Source of the DNA: CAZOHG01 sp964579725
Lineage (GTDB): Bacteria > Zhuqueibacterota > JdFR-76 > BMS3Abin05
Reading direction: 5' to 3'
Length of the DNA stretch: 10,019 nt
Assembly (NCBI GenBank): GCA_964579725.1
Contig: CAZOHG010000095.1
Coordinates: 1-10,019, forward strand
The notes beneath the pieces were generated by a model. That model saw nothing but the letters and a program-made list of their open reading frames with translations. It did no database searches and was not told where the DNA came from. Shown here in pieces: positions 1 to 7,397 of the stretch. A program made the translations under genes and the position numbers. Positions within the stretch are counted from its first letter, which is position 1, and each line of letters opens with the position of its first letter.

Positions 1-827
1 ACAGTACGTTCGATATCGTTTTCAGCGACTTTGACGGCACCTTGTTTTCCAAAGGCCGGGAAATTTCTGCGCTGGATATTCAAATATTACGGGACTGGGG
101 GCGTGAAGGTATTCGGCGTGTGATTGCCACGGGACGCTCCTATTTTTCTTTGCGTAAGGTCATTCCACCTGATTTCCCGGTTGATTTCGTCATTCTTTCT
201 TCCGGCGCCGGTATTATGGAATGGCCGACGAAACGCTTGCTTCAGTCCTTTTCTTTATCGGGCTCACTTACAGATGAACTTTGCAGGCGCCTGCATGAAG
301 AAAATATCCCGTTTTTCGTGCAGGACCCTTTACCGAAAAATCATTTCGGTTATTTCTCTGCCGATCATTCCGCCGATGCGGATTTTAAACGTCGCCTGAC
401 ATTGTACCGTTCTTTCCTGCTCCCCATCAAACAGCGCCAGACGGACCAAAACGCCTCGCAGTTTATTTTAACGGGGCAAAAGCCCGAATCGCTAAAAAAG
501 ATGCTCCGACCCTGGTTAGCGCAACTGCACTTTATTCGTGCCACTTCTCCGCTGGATCACAAAACGCTCTGGCTGGAAATTTTACCGCGCGGGGTTTCCA
601 AAGCGCAGGCTGCGCGCTATTTATGTTCCTATTTACAAATTCCGCGGGAAAAAACATTGGCCATCGGTAATGATTACAACGATCTCGATTTGCTGGACTG
701 GGCGCATCGGGCTTTTGTAATGCCCGATTCCCCGCCGCCTTTGTTAGCGCGTTACTCGCAGCTGATCTTGCGGGAGCATTCCGTGCTGTTTTCTTTAAAG
801 GAGATCAAAAAGAGAAGTGATGGGTAG
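1..827 (+). CDS. HAD-superfamily hydrolase, Cof/sucrose-phosphatase-like (5' end missing)
   Basis: Probable Mg2+-dependent cytosolic phosphatase of the HAD superfamily, subclass IIB (Cof-like), acting on a sugar phosphate or other small phosphorylated metabolite. The frame is open from the window edge (first whole codon at base 3), so the true start lies outside; 274 residues are visible. HAD motif I, SDFDGT, falls at visible residues 8-13. It lies upstream of the TTG at base 42, so that TTG cannot be the start, because it would remove the nucleophile and acid/base aspartates. Motif II is the Thr of IATGRSY. A C2-type cap region follows, then the motif III Lys in GVSKAQAARYL and motif IV GNDYNDLDLL near the C terminus, where the acidic residues bind Mg2+. 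All catalytic motifs look intact. The stop TAG is at 825-827, and the gene runs convergently to the response regulator with 124 bases between. The substrate cannot be told from sequence. Confidence 0.88.
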   Translation, partial: STFDIVFSDFDGTLFSKGREISALDIQILRDWGREGIRRVIATGRSYFSLRKVIPPDFPVDFVILSSGAGIMEWPTKRLLQSFSLSGSLTDELCRRLHEENIPFFVQDPLPKNHFGYFSADHSADADFKRRLTLYRSFLLPIKQRQTDQNASQFILTGQKPESLKKMLRPWLAQLHFIRATSPLDHKTLWLEILPRGVSKAQAARYLCSYLQIPREKTLAIGNDYNDLDLLDWAHRAFVMPDSPPPLLARYSQLILREHSVLFSLKEIKKRSDG

Positions 828-951
828 GCGGGATTTTTAATTGCGTTATTGGCGGGTCTGTTTTTCTACCTTGCATTCCAGACGGTTTCGCATGTCCAAA
901 AGTTGCTTTGCGTGTTTGCTCTTTTTCCTATTGGGTTCCGGCACAAGCTCT

Positions 952-2310
952 TTAATTGAAAGATGTTCTTTCGATGCCGTATTTTTTCATTTTCTTAAAC
1001 AAGGTCGTACGTTCAATCCCCAAAAGCTCGGCAGCCTTATTTAATTTACCACCGGCAATCGCCAAAACGTAGGCAATGTGTTCTTTTTCCACCAAAGCCA
1101 CCTTATCCTTCAGCAACATCGAAGCGGACAAGGCGGATTCCGCTGACGGATTTAACTCCAGAGCCAAAGACACGGTTGGTGCGGAGACGATGCTTTGGGT
1201 AGAAAGAACCGCTATCTTGTGCACGATATTTTGCAGTTCGCGGATATTGCCCGGCCAATCGTATTCGTGTAAAAGCTGCAATGCCTGAGGAGAAAACTCA
1301 AACAATTTTTTATTGTAGATGCGGGCGTATTTTTTCAGGAAGAATTCGGCCAAAGGTTTAACATCGCTTTTACGCTCGCGTAAGGGCGGAATATTGATCT
1401 CCACGGCATTAATGCGATGGTACAGATCTTCTCTGAATGTCCCCTCGGTAATCATCTTTTGCAGGTTTCGATTGGTGGCGGAGATGATACGCACATCCGT
1501 TTCAATGAGCGTGTTACCGCCTATTTTTTGAAAGCGGCCATCTTCCAGAACGCGAAGTAACTTGGCCTGCATGCGTAAATCCATGTCGCCGATTTCATCT
1601 AAAAACAAAGTGCCTTCGTTGGCCATTTCGAATTTTCCCGTATGGTCACGAATCGCACCGGTAAAGCTCCCTTTAACATGCCCGAACAATTCGCTTTCGA
1701 TGAGTTCCGAGGGAATGGAGGCGCAATTAATGACTTCAAATCGCTTGCCGTTGCGCTTACTATTGTGATGCAATGCCCGGGCCACTAACTCTTTGCCCGT
1801 GCCGGTTTCTCCGGTAATCAGAACTTTTAGATCGGTATCGGCATAACTGGAAATTTTCCGAAAGACCTGTTGAATGGCCGGGCTCTGCCCGACCATGCTG
1901 TAGGTTTCCGAAATTTGTTGCAACAGGACATTTTTTTCGTAAGACAAAGTCTTTTTTTCAACGGCTTTATGAATAGTTAATAACAAGCGTTTGGTTTCGA
2001 TGGGCTTTTCCAAAAAATCATAAGCGCCCTGATGGATAGCTTCAACGGCAATGGGGATGGAACTTTCGCCGGATATCATGACCACAGGCAAAAGGGGATA
2101 TTTATCGGCAATTTGCCGCATCAGATCCAATCCGTTTATGCCCGGCATGGCCACATCCAGTAAAACGCAATCGAAATTATCAGCCGCAAGAACATCCATT
2201 GTCTTTAACGGATTCGAGACGGTTTCCACCTGATAGTGATTGTATTCAAGAGTATTTTTTAGTGCTAATAAGAAATGGATGTCGTTATCGATCAATAAAA
2301 TTCGACTCAT
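952..2310 (-). CDS. NtrC-family sigma-54-dependent response regulator
   Basis: Transcription activator of 452 residues with the standard three-domain layout. The receiver domain covers about 1-120: phosphoacceptor Asp52 in LLDVAMPG, Ser80 and Lys102 as the switch residues; the N-terminal acidic pocket reads D8-N9-D10. The AAA+ sigma-54 interaction domain covers about 138-365: Walker A GETGTGKE at 167-174, the sigma-54 contact loop GSFTGA at 214-219 (a Ser variant of GAFTGA), Walker B GTLFLDEI at 233-240, arginine-finger region FREDLYHRI at 292-300, and sensor II WPGNIRELQN at 352-361. A Fis-type helix-turn-helix lies at about 421-445. It should couple ATP hydrolysis to open-complex formation by sigma-54 RNA polymerase after phosphorylation by the kinase encoded just upstream. 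The start ATG overlaps the kinase stop (ATGA), and GAGGTGA lies 4-5 bases upstream, inside the kinase's last codons, so translation is probably coupled. Regulon unknown. Confidence 0.95.
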   Translation of the reverse strand: MSRILLIDNDIHFLLALKNTLEYNHYQVETVSNPLKTMDVLAADNFDCVLLDVAMPGINGLDLMRQIADKYPLLPVVMISGESSIPIAVEAIHQGAYDFLEKPIETKRLLLTIHKAVEKKTLSYEKNVLLQQISETYSMVGQSPAIQQVFRKISSYADTDLKVLITGETGTGKELVARALHHNSKRNGKRFEVINCASIPSELIESELFGHVKGSFTGAIRDHTGKFEMANEGTLFLDEIGDMDLRMQAKLLRVLEDGRFQKIGGNTLIETDVRIISATNRNLQKMITEGTFREDLYHRINAVEINIPPLRERKSDVKPLAEFFLKKYARIYNKKLFEFSPQALQLLHEYDWPGNIRELQNIVHKIAVLSTQSIVSAPTVSLALELNPSAESALSASMLLKDKVALVEKEHIAYVLAIAGGKLNKAAELLGIERTTLFKKMKKYGIERTSFN

Positions 2311-4781
2311 ATTTCACCTCGTTTGGCCGGTAAGGTAATGCGGAACACGGCGCCGAAGTTTTCCTTTGTGATCACTTCGACCTGTCCCCCATGATCCGTA
2401 ATAATTTTTTTAGCAATCGCCAGCCCCATACCGGTGCCCTCTATTTTGGTGGTAAAAAAAGGCTCAAAAATCTGATTTTTTATTTCTTGCGAAAAGCCGG
2501 GGCCGTTGTCGGCAATTTCGATTTCCAGTTCATCCTGGAAATCTTTCTCCAAATTTTGTGCCAAAACAGAGGTAATTAAAATTTTACCTTTCCCTTTTAG
2601 CGCATCAATGCTGTTTTCAATAAATATCTGCAAAGCCATTTCCAATTGCTTGGGATCGGCGAACAGATGATGTTCTTGCCTTTCCAAATTGAGTTCAATC
2701 TGCAGGTCTTCACCAACGTACGGCGTAAAATGATGTAACACGTTTTGTAAAATATCCTCAAAATACAAAGCTTGCAGATTGGGCTTTTCAAGATTGGTAA
2801 ATTTAAGGAAATTCTTGGTCATTTCATGAATTCGTTTGATCTCGGTTACGGTCATTTGAAAATCTTCTTTGGTATTCGCTAAAGCCTGCGGCGCAGAATC
2901 AGCGATCTTTTGCTGAATTCGTTCGATATTGAGCAAAACCGAACCCAGGGGCGTTTTAATGTCGTGTGCCATTTTGCGTACGGTACGGCTCCAAGTCTGC
3001 TGGCGGTCCGTGAGTACCGGTTTGGTAAAATCTTTAATCACGACCAGATAGGCGTAAACCTGGCTGAACCGCGATCGTGATTTAAAAGGAATGACTCTAA
3101 CTTCTCCCGTCAGGCTTTTCTCCCCTTTATTCAAGACAAAATCTTTTTTACGTTCAGCTTGGGAAGCCATTCCTTCCTTAATGCAGGAACAAATATCCAC
3201 AAAATCCCGAAAGACTTTTTCAAAATACATCTTCTTTTTTAAGGGGACATTAAAGCCGAAAAATTCCTGCAAACGCTTATTAAAATAGAGAATAAAACCC
3301 GAGGGCGTTAAAAGAGCTATCGCCTCCGAGGTTTGATTAATGGAATAGTTGAAATAATTAATTAAAATATAACTGCGCACCCAACCCTGATAGGCCAGAT
3401 ACAGCAAACTTAAAAACAAGAAAAAGAAGATAAGCGGGAAAAGAGGTAAATAGGCGTAAAAGGGATTTTTAGATATTTCAAATTGATAAAAATAGCTGCC
3501 TTCGTTTATTCCTAATTGCGGCGGCCTTCCCTTCCCACAAAAACGGAGCGATATTTGGCCGAATTTATTGACTTTCAATAACAAATTGAGACTCTGGTCA
3601 AATATCAGTGTACTTTGATAAGAATCCACAACAAAATCCGTCTTGCCATCCAAATTAACATCAGCGAGAGCTCTAAAGTCATTAAGTTTTTGATGTACTT
3701 TAATTTCTTTGATGATTTTAAGGTTCATATCCATTTTAGCCACACCGCCATCGTCGTTTTTTGACAGTAAGTAAAAATAGCGCTCTTCTCCCTGAGGAAT
3801 CAGCTTGATAAAAGCACTATACGGCCAATTAAATTTGTGTTCACACTGTATGTGCCCCTTATTGTTGATGACGATCAGGCCAAACGGTTGATTTGCATAT
3901 TGAGGCGCAAAATAATGATACGAAATCAATACTTTCCGTTCATTATTAATTTGTAACGGAAACAGGTCCACATTTGAGGGATAAGAGCCAAAAGAAAATG
4001 GTGCATATTTGATGTCAAAATCCTGATTCAAAATGAATAGCCAATCTTTCCAATCGGTAAAAGGCACTCCCCTGGGCATATTACCGGTTGCTTTGGTAAC
4101 GACAATTATTTCATCCTTACCGTCTCCATCTAAATCATAAAAGATAAATCTGTATTTGGCCGAATTATTTTCAAATTTTTGCACGATTTTTTTCGTTTTG
4201 AAATCAAAAGCATACAGGCCGCGTGGCCGCGCAACCAAACCGGCATGCACGATAAAGATCAATTGCAAGGAACCGTCATTGTGCAAATCGTAAATAGCGG
4301 CCTGCGGTACGTTAAAGAACTGCTGCGGATAAGGTGCGGGCATTAAATAGTGGCGATGAATAATTTCCCTTCGCTGGGCGATATCGTATCCGTACAAAAA
4401 GAGCGAATCTTTGTGAAGGGTGAAGATGAAACAATCGTCCGAACCATCCTGAGTGTAATCGCCGAAAAAGACCCACATAAAATTAATGTTTTCACGGATA
4501 TTGTACTGATCGATGATGGTACCATTAAATTCTTTGAAGAGAATATAATGTAAGCCTTCTCGTTTCGAATCATTTTTTATTTGATATAATTCGGAGAATC
4601 CGTCATGATTAATATCTCTGAAAAATATTTTGGAATTTGGACCTTCTGATTCTTTAGAAATCAATTGACTTTTTAAAGGCATCACATGTTTATGCACCCA
4701 AAAAGATAGAATAAGCGTAACGAACAAAGCAAAGCCGACAAGAATTACATTGAATGCAGTAAAGCGAGCTTTAAAATCCAT
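2307..4781 (-). CDS. Membrane sensor histidine kinase with extracytoplasmic FG-GAP-like beta-propeller and PAS domain
   Basis: Sensor kinase of 824 residues. One transmembrane helix at about 11-30 and a second at about 442-465 enclose roughly 400 residues predicted to lie outside the inner membrane. That part repeats a unit of about 50 residues. Five units carry a calcium-loop motif of the FG-GAP/VCBS type: DINHDG (56), DYTQDG (108), DLHNDG (165), DLDGDG (216) and DVNLDG (374). Degenerate units can be placed near 272, 326 and 414, giving a likely seven-bladed propeller. Inside the cell follow a PAS-like domain (about 480-590), a HisKA domain with phosphoacceptor His606 in MAHDIKTPLGS, and the ATPase domain: N box with Asn723, G1 DNGPG (758-762), F box EPFFTTK, G2 GTGMGL (782-787). 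All kinase motifs are intact. The ligand is unknown. The sensor half is visibly more AT-rich than the lyase and cimA genes. No clear ribosome binding site precedes the ATG. Confidence 0.93.
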   Translation of the reverse strand: MDFKARFTAFNVILVGFALFVTLILSFWVHKHVMPLKSQLISKESEGPNSKIFFRDINHDGFSELYQIKNDSKREGLHYILFKEFNGTIIDQYNIRENINFMWVFFGDYTQDGSDDCFIFTLHKDSLFLYGYDIAQRREIIHRHYLMPAPYPQQFFNVPQAAIYDLHNDGSLQLIFIVHAGLVARPRGLYAFDFKTKKIVQKFENNSAKYRFIFYDLDGDGKDEIIVVTKATGNMPRGVPFTDWKDWLFILNQDFDIKYAPFSFGSYPSNVDLFPLQINNERKVLISYHYFAPQYANQPFGLIVINNKGHIQCEHKFNWPYSAFIKLIPQGEERYFYLLSKNDDGGVAKMDMNLKIIKEIKVHQKLNDFRALADVNLDGKTDFVVDSYQSTLIFDQSLNLLLKVNKFGQISLRFCGKGRPPQLGINEGSYFYQFEISKNPFYAYLPLFPLIFFFLFLSLLYLAYQGWVRSYILINYFNYSINQTSEAIALLTPSGFILYFNKRLQEFFGFNVPLKKKMYFEKVFRDFVDICSCIKEGMASQAERKKDFVLNKGEKSLTGEVRVIPFKSRSRFSQVYAYLVVIKDFTKPVLTDRQQTWSRTVRKMAHDIKTPLGSVLLNIERIQQKIADSAPQALANTKEDFQMTVTEIKRIHEMTKNFLKFTNLEKPNLQALYFEDILQNVLHHFTPYVGEDLQIELNLERQEHHLFADPKQLEMALQIFIENSIDALKGKGKILITSVLAQNLEKDFQDELEIEIADNGPGFSQEIKNQIFEPFFTTKIEGTGMGLAIAKKIITDHGGQVEVITKENFGAVFRITLPAKRGEI

Positions 4782-5314
4782 AGCAAATACCGAAATAGAT
4801 TATTCCGCGATAAAAATAATTAAATTTATATTCATTAAATTTTTTAATTAAGAAACAGATTAATTGGAATTGGAAAAAGACCAATCCTTTATTCAAACTA
4901 AGTACTTTTTATAGTCTGCTCTCTAAAATGACCGCGCATTGAGTTCAGACGATCAAAATATTGAGAGTGGTATTTGTCATGGATTTAAATTTTCTCTTAA
5001 TATGAACAATTTAAGAAATAATTGCAATAAATTTTGATAAAATGACAAAAAAAGTTGAAATATATCCACAAAATTTTTATGCCGTATTGAATTAAATCAA
5101 CGCATTTCAAAGGCCGCCCAAAAAATATTTGTAATAAAAAGTTTATTTCACGGGATTCATATTTAGAATTTTAATGTACACATCTGGTGGTTTGTCTAAC
5201 CTTTTCAACTCTCCCTGAAGAGATGAAATTATGTTGTTTGTACCATGATAAGCGCCTTCATGACGGGATGAAGAATGAGCTAAAAGGAACAAAATGCACA
5301 AAATTCGTTACCAG

Positions 5315-5407
5315 TTTCTAATTCCCGATTACCCTTCACCCTATACCCTTTATTATTAACCCTTAACGATAAACGGGTCGTAGATTCGGCTACCGACGAA
5401 TTAGAAA
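5315..5407. repeat. Imperfect long inverted repeat
   Basis: TTTCTAATTC at 5315-5324 is exactly complementary to GAATTAGAAA at 5398-5407. The bases just inside each arm continue the pairing imperfectly (CCGATTACCC against the complement of GGCTACCGAC). The interior is C-rich on the plus strand, with several CCCTT-like triplet-rich units between about 5331 and 5365. It overlaps the left end of the structured repeat at 5387-5456. It could be the end of a decayed small mobile element or the base of an RNA structure; the sequence does not decide. Confidence 0.45.
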
Positions 5408-5456
5408 TCCGGACACCATCGGACGAGTTCTCGGGAATCGCTAACTCCGGTTGCCG
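5387..5456 (+). repeat. Structured intergenic repeat, copy 1
   Basis: Starts with a 17-base string (CGGCTACCGACGAATTA, 5387-5403) found identically at 9959-9975, and ends with CGGTTGCCG (5448-5456), found again at 10006-10014. Within each copy the ends CGGCTACC and GGTTGCCG can pair as an 8-base stem with one mismatch. The 45 or so bases between differ in sequence and length between the copies. Conserved pairing ends around a variable middle suggest a dispersed structured element rather than chance similarity. Its family is not recognised. Confidence 0.5.
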
Positions 5457-5740
5457 CGTGTCCCCCCTCTGGCCTGCTCATATCGAGACAACCAAAGAGC
5501 CCCATCCTTGATGTTTTAAGAAACAAAACGGCCTTGGCCAAAAAAAATTAACTTTCCGAATTTTGCATATTTATTGATCTCAAAAAATTATCCAACTTAA
5601 TCAATGCCTAACTTTAGCAATTTTCCTCCTCTCATCTGAACAGTAAAATGATAGAGAGAAGCGCATAAACTTACATGGTGCTGCGAACCAACGACCGGCC
5701 CCGTTAAAAATTATTTGCCCACGGGTGGAAAGAAAGAAAA

Positions 5741-5748
5741 TATCTTTG
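5741..5748 (+). promoter_or_regulatory. Possible promoter box (TAnnTTTG) for the ammonia-lyase gene
   Basis: TATCTTTG fits the -7 consensus TAnnTTTG known from Bacteroidota, and TTTG occurs upstream at 5714-5717, a little farther away than usual. This would give a 5' leader of about 45 bases. Read as a sigma-70 promoter, TTGCCC (5715-5720) and TATCTT (5741-5746) are 20 bases apart, which is too long. The assignment depends on the host belonging to the FCB group, which is itself an inference. Confidence 0.25.
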
Positions 5749-5798
5749 TAATTTTTGTCCGATAGACCCCAAGAATTTGAAGATAGAAAGGAAACGTC

Positions 5799-7322
5799 AT
5801 GGCTATTGTTTTGGATGGAAATTCCCTTAGCATTGAAAAATTAGTCCGTATTGCCCGCTATGGTGAAAAAGTCGAACTGCATCCGGAGGCATTGGAGCGC
5901 ATCAAGGCCTGCCGGGCCATGCTGGAAAAGAAAATAGCGGCACGGGAAGTCATGTATGGCATCAACACGGGCATCGGAGAATTTTCCGAGGTGATTTTAA
6001 CGGACGAGCAGGTGGAGCAATTTCAGAAATACTTGATTTACAATCACTCGGCGGGCATCGGTGATCCGGCCCCTGTAGAGTACGTGCGGGCAGCCATGGC
6101 CGGGCGCATCAATGTGCACGCCAACGGACGTTCGGGCGTGCGGCCGGAAATCACTTTAACTCTGGTGGAAATGTTGAATAAAGGGGTCACGCCGGTTGTG
6201 GCGCAAAAAGGTTCGGTGGGCGCTTCGGGCGATTTGGCACCCATGGCCCAGATGGCCTTATTGCTTTTGGGCGAAGGAGAAGCTTATTATCAGGGAGAAC
6301 GTTTAGCGGGTAAAGTGGCCATGGAGCGGGCTGGTATTAAAATTCCCGGATTAAAAGCCCGCGACGGTTTGGCTACCATTAACGGATCGAATCTCTTAAC
6401 CGCCATGAGCGCTTTGCAATTGTATGATATGAAGCGCTGGCTGCATCAGGCGGAAATTGCCGCGGCCATGTCTCTGGAGGCCTTGCTGGCCAACTTAAAA
6501 CCGTACGATGAACGTTTGCACAAAGCACGCGGTTTTAACGGAGCGATTCGCAGCGCCCGAGCCATTCGTCGTTGTTTACAGGGAAGCGATTTGTACAGCG
6601 GGAAAATCAAACAGCGGGTGCAGGATGCCTATTCCATGCGCTCTACCCCGCAGGTAATCGGAGCGGCGCTGGATGCTCTGGACTACGCCTGGCAACAGGT
6701 GGAGATTGAGCTGAATGGTGTTGGCGACAATCCGGTGTTTTTTGTGGAGGACAATGAAACCATTACCGGGGCAAATTTTCAAGGAACGCCGGTGGCTTTG
6801 CCCATGGATATGGTCGGGGCGGCGATTACCATGGTTTCCGTAATGTCCGAACGCCGCATGAACCGTTTGAATAATCCGGCTTTAAGCGCGGGTTTGCCTC
6901 CCTTTTTAACCAAAGGCGCCGGCCTGTTTTCGGGTTTGATGCTCAGTCAATACACGGCCGATCACCTGATTGTGGAACAGCGTATTCTATCCGCTCCCGC
7001 TTCCATCCAGTCGATTCCCGCCGCGGCCGATCAGGAAGATTTTGTCTCCATGGGCATGAATACGGCCATTAAAAACGGACAGATATTGCAAAACGCTTAC
7101 GGAGTACTGGGAATCGAATTCATGGCGGCTGCGCAGGCTTTGGATTTTCGCATGCATCAATTTGGTAAAGGGGTGCAAATAGCCAAAGAGGTCATCCGCC
7201 AATACGTACCGTTTCTTGATGTGGATCGGCCGCTTTATCCAGATCATACACGCATGCAAGAATTGGTAAAGTCCGCTGAAATATTGGAACGGGTGCAGGA
7301 AGCGATCGGGCCATTGGATTAA
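5799..7322 (+). CDS. hutH: Histidine/aromatic amino acid ammonia-lyase family protein (MIO enzyme), probable histidine ammonia-lyase
   Basis: Cytosolic enzyme of 507 residues, normal length for the bacterial family, eliminating ammonia from an aromatic amino acid or histidine (to urocanate, if HAL). The autocatalytic MIO cofactor forms from Ala142-Ser143-Gly144 in GSVGASGDLAPM. Tyr53 of YGINTGIGEFS is the catalytic Tyr. His83 in YNHSAG sits where HALs carry their selectivity His. Also seen are the amide/Arg region YSMRSTPQ, DNP at 310-312, and Glu413 in QEDFVSMG. Two positions differ from the classical HALs I know: QEDF instead of QEDH, and FQG instead of FHG. AAAGGA six bases before the ATG supports the start. 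It stands alone, without hutU, hutI, hutG or a HutC/HutP regulator, so histidine degradation is not supported by context. Tyrosine ammonia-lyase or aminomutase activity is possible. The family is certain; hutH is a best guess. Confidence 0.9.
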   Translation: MAIVLDGNSLSIEKLVRIARYGEKVELHPEALERIKACRAMLEKKIAAREVMYGINTGIGEFSEVILTDEQVEQFQKYLIYNHSAGIGDPAPVEYVRAAMAGRINVHANGRSGVRPEITLTLVEMLNKGVTPVVAQKGSVGASGDLAPMAQMALLLLGEGEAYYQGERLAGKVAMERAGIKIPGLKARDGLATINGSNLLTAMSALQLYDMKRWLHQAEIAAAMSLEALLANLKPYDERLHKARGFNGAIRSARAIRRCLQGSDLYSGKIKQRVQDAYSMRSTPQVIGAALDALDYAWQQVEIELNGVGDNPVFFVEDNETITGANFQGTPVALPMDMVGAAITMVSVMSERRMNRLNNPALSAGLPPFLTKGAGLFSGLMLSQYTADHLIVEQRILSAPASIQSIPAAADQEDFVSMGMNTAIKNGQILQNAYGVLGIEFMAAAQALDFRMHQFGKGVQIAKEVIRQYVPFLDVDRPLYPDHTRMQELVKSAEILERVQEAIGPLD

Positions 7323-7353
7323 ATAAAGTGGCTTTGGCAGAAAGGGATTGAAC

Positions 7354-7396
7354 TTCGAGGCAGGGTTGAACCGTTTTAACGGTTTCCTGCCCCGAA
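7354..7396. terminator. Long hairpin between convergent genes, probable bidirectional terminator
   Basis: An 11-base outer stem (7354-7364 with 7386-7396, one A-C mismatch) encloses an inner perfect inverted repeat, AACCGTT-TT-AACGGTT (7369-7384). It lies 32 bases after the lyase stop and ends one base before the cimA stop codon at 7398-7400, so it can serve both transcripts. Neither side has a clear T-run, so it may act as an mRNA 3'-end stabiliser or with Rho rather than as a textbook intrinsic terminator. Confidence 0.65.
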
Positions 7397-7397
7397 C

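Larger units (their letters stand above)
4782..5798. other. 1-kb gene-free region between divergent kinase and ammonia-lyase genes
   Basis: No convincing gene is visible on either strand. Bases 4782-5180 are strongly AT-rich and would contain the kinase promoter; TATAAA-like minus-strand text near 4826 is a possible -10 box, without a good -35. Bases 5256-5273 form a perfect inverted repeat (CTTCAT / ATGAAG around GACGGG). From about 5315 to 5515 the DNA becomes more GC-rich and structured: a 10-base inverted repeat (5315-5324 with 5398-5407), the repeat element described separately, and a run of pyrimidine-rich text. The last 60 bases hold the lyase promoter candidate and ribosome binding site. 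There is no tRNA, no recognisable riboswitch and no clear sigma-54 promoter. Confidence 0.7.

Noticed and set aside
42..44. TTG as the start of the HAD phosphatase
   Set aside because: The essential motif DFDGT is encoded in frame just upstream, so translation must begin outside the window.
841..1044. Plus-strand frame of 67 codons with a hydrophobic, lipoprotein-like N terminus
   Set aside because: It starts with TTG, has no good ribosome binding site, and overlaps the conserved helix-turn-helix end of the response regulator on the other strand.
4350..4553. Plus-strand frame of 67 codons inside the kinase gene
   Set aside because: It is fully antisense to the propeller repeats of the kinase and has no independent support.
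5223..5321. Small frame of 32 codons with two adjacent Cys, preceded by GAAGAG
   Set aside because: It is too short and unsupported. Its stop falls inside an inverted repeat arm and the composition is not convincingly coding.
5521..5550. GGCC-TT-GGCC palindrome followed by a run of A, considered as a terminator
   Set aside because: The two-base loop cannot form, the stem is only four pairs, and no gene ends nearby on either strand.
5683..5698. Minus-strand GG-N10-GC spacing resembling a sigma-54 promoter
   Set aside because: The hexamers (CGGTCG and TTCGCA) deviate strongly from TGGCAC / TTGCA, and no minus-strand gene starts at a sensible distance.
5670..5705. GC-rich text considered as a tRNA fragment
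   Set aside because: No cloverleaf pairing or T-loop could be found on either strand.
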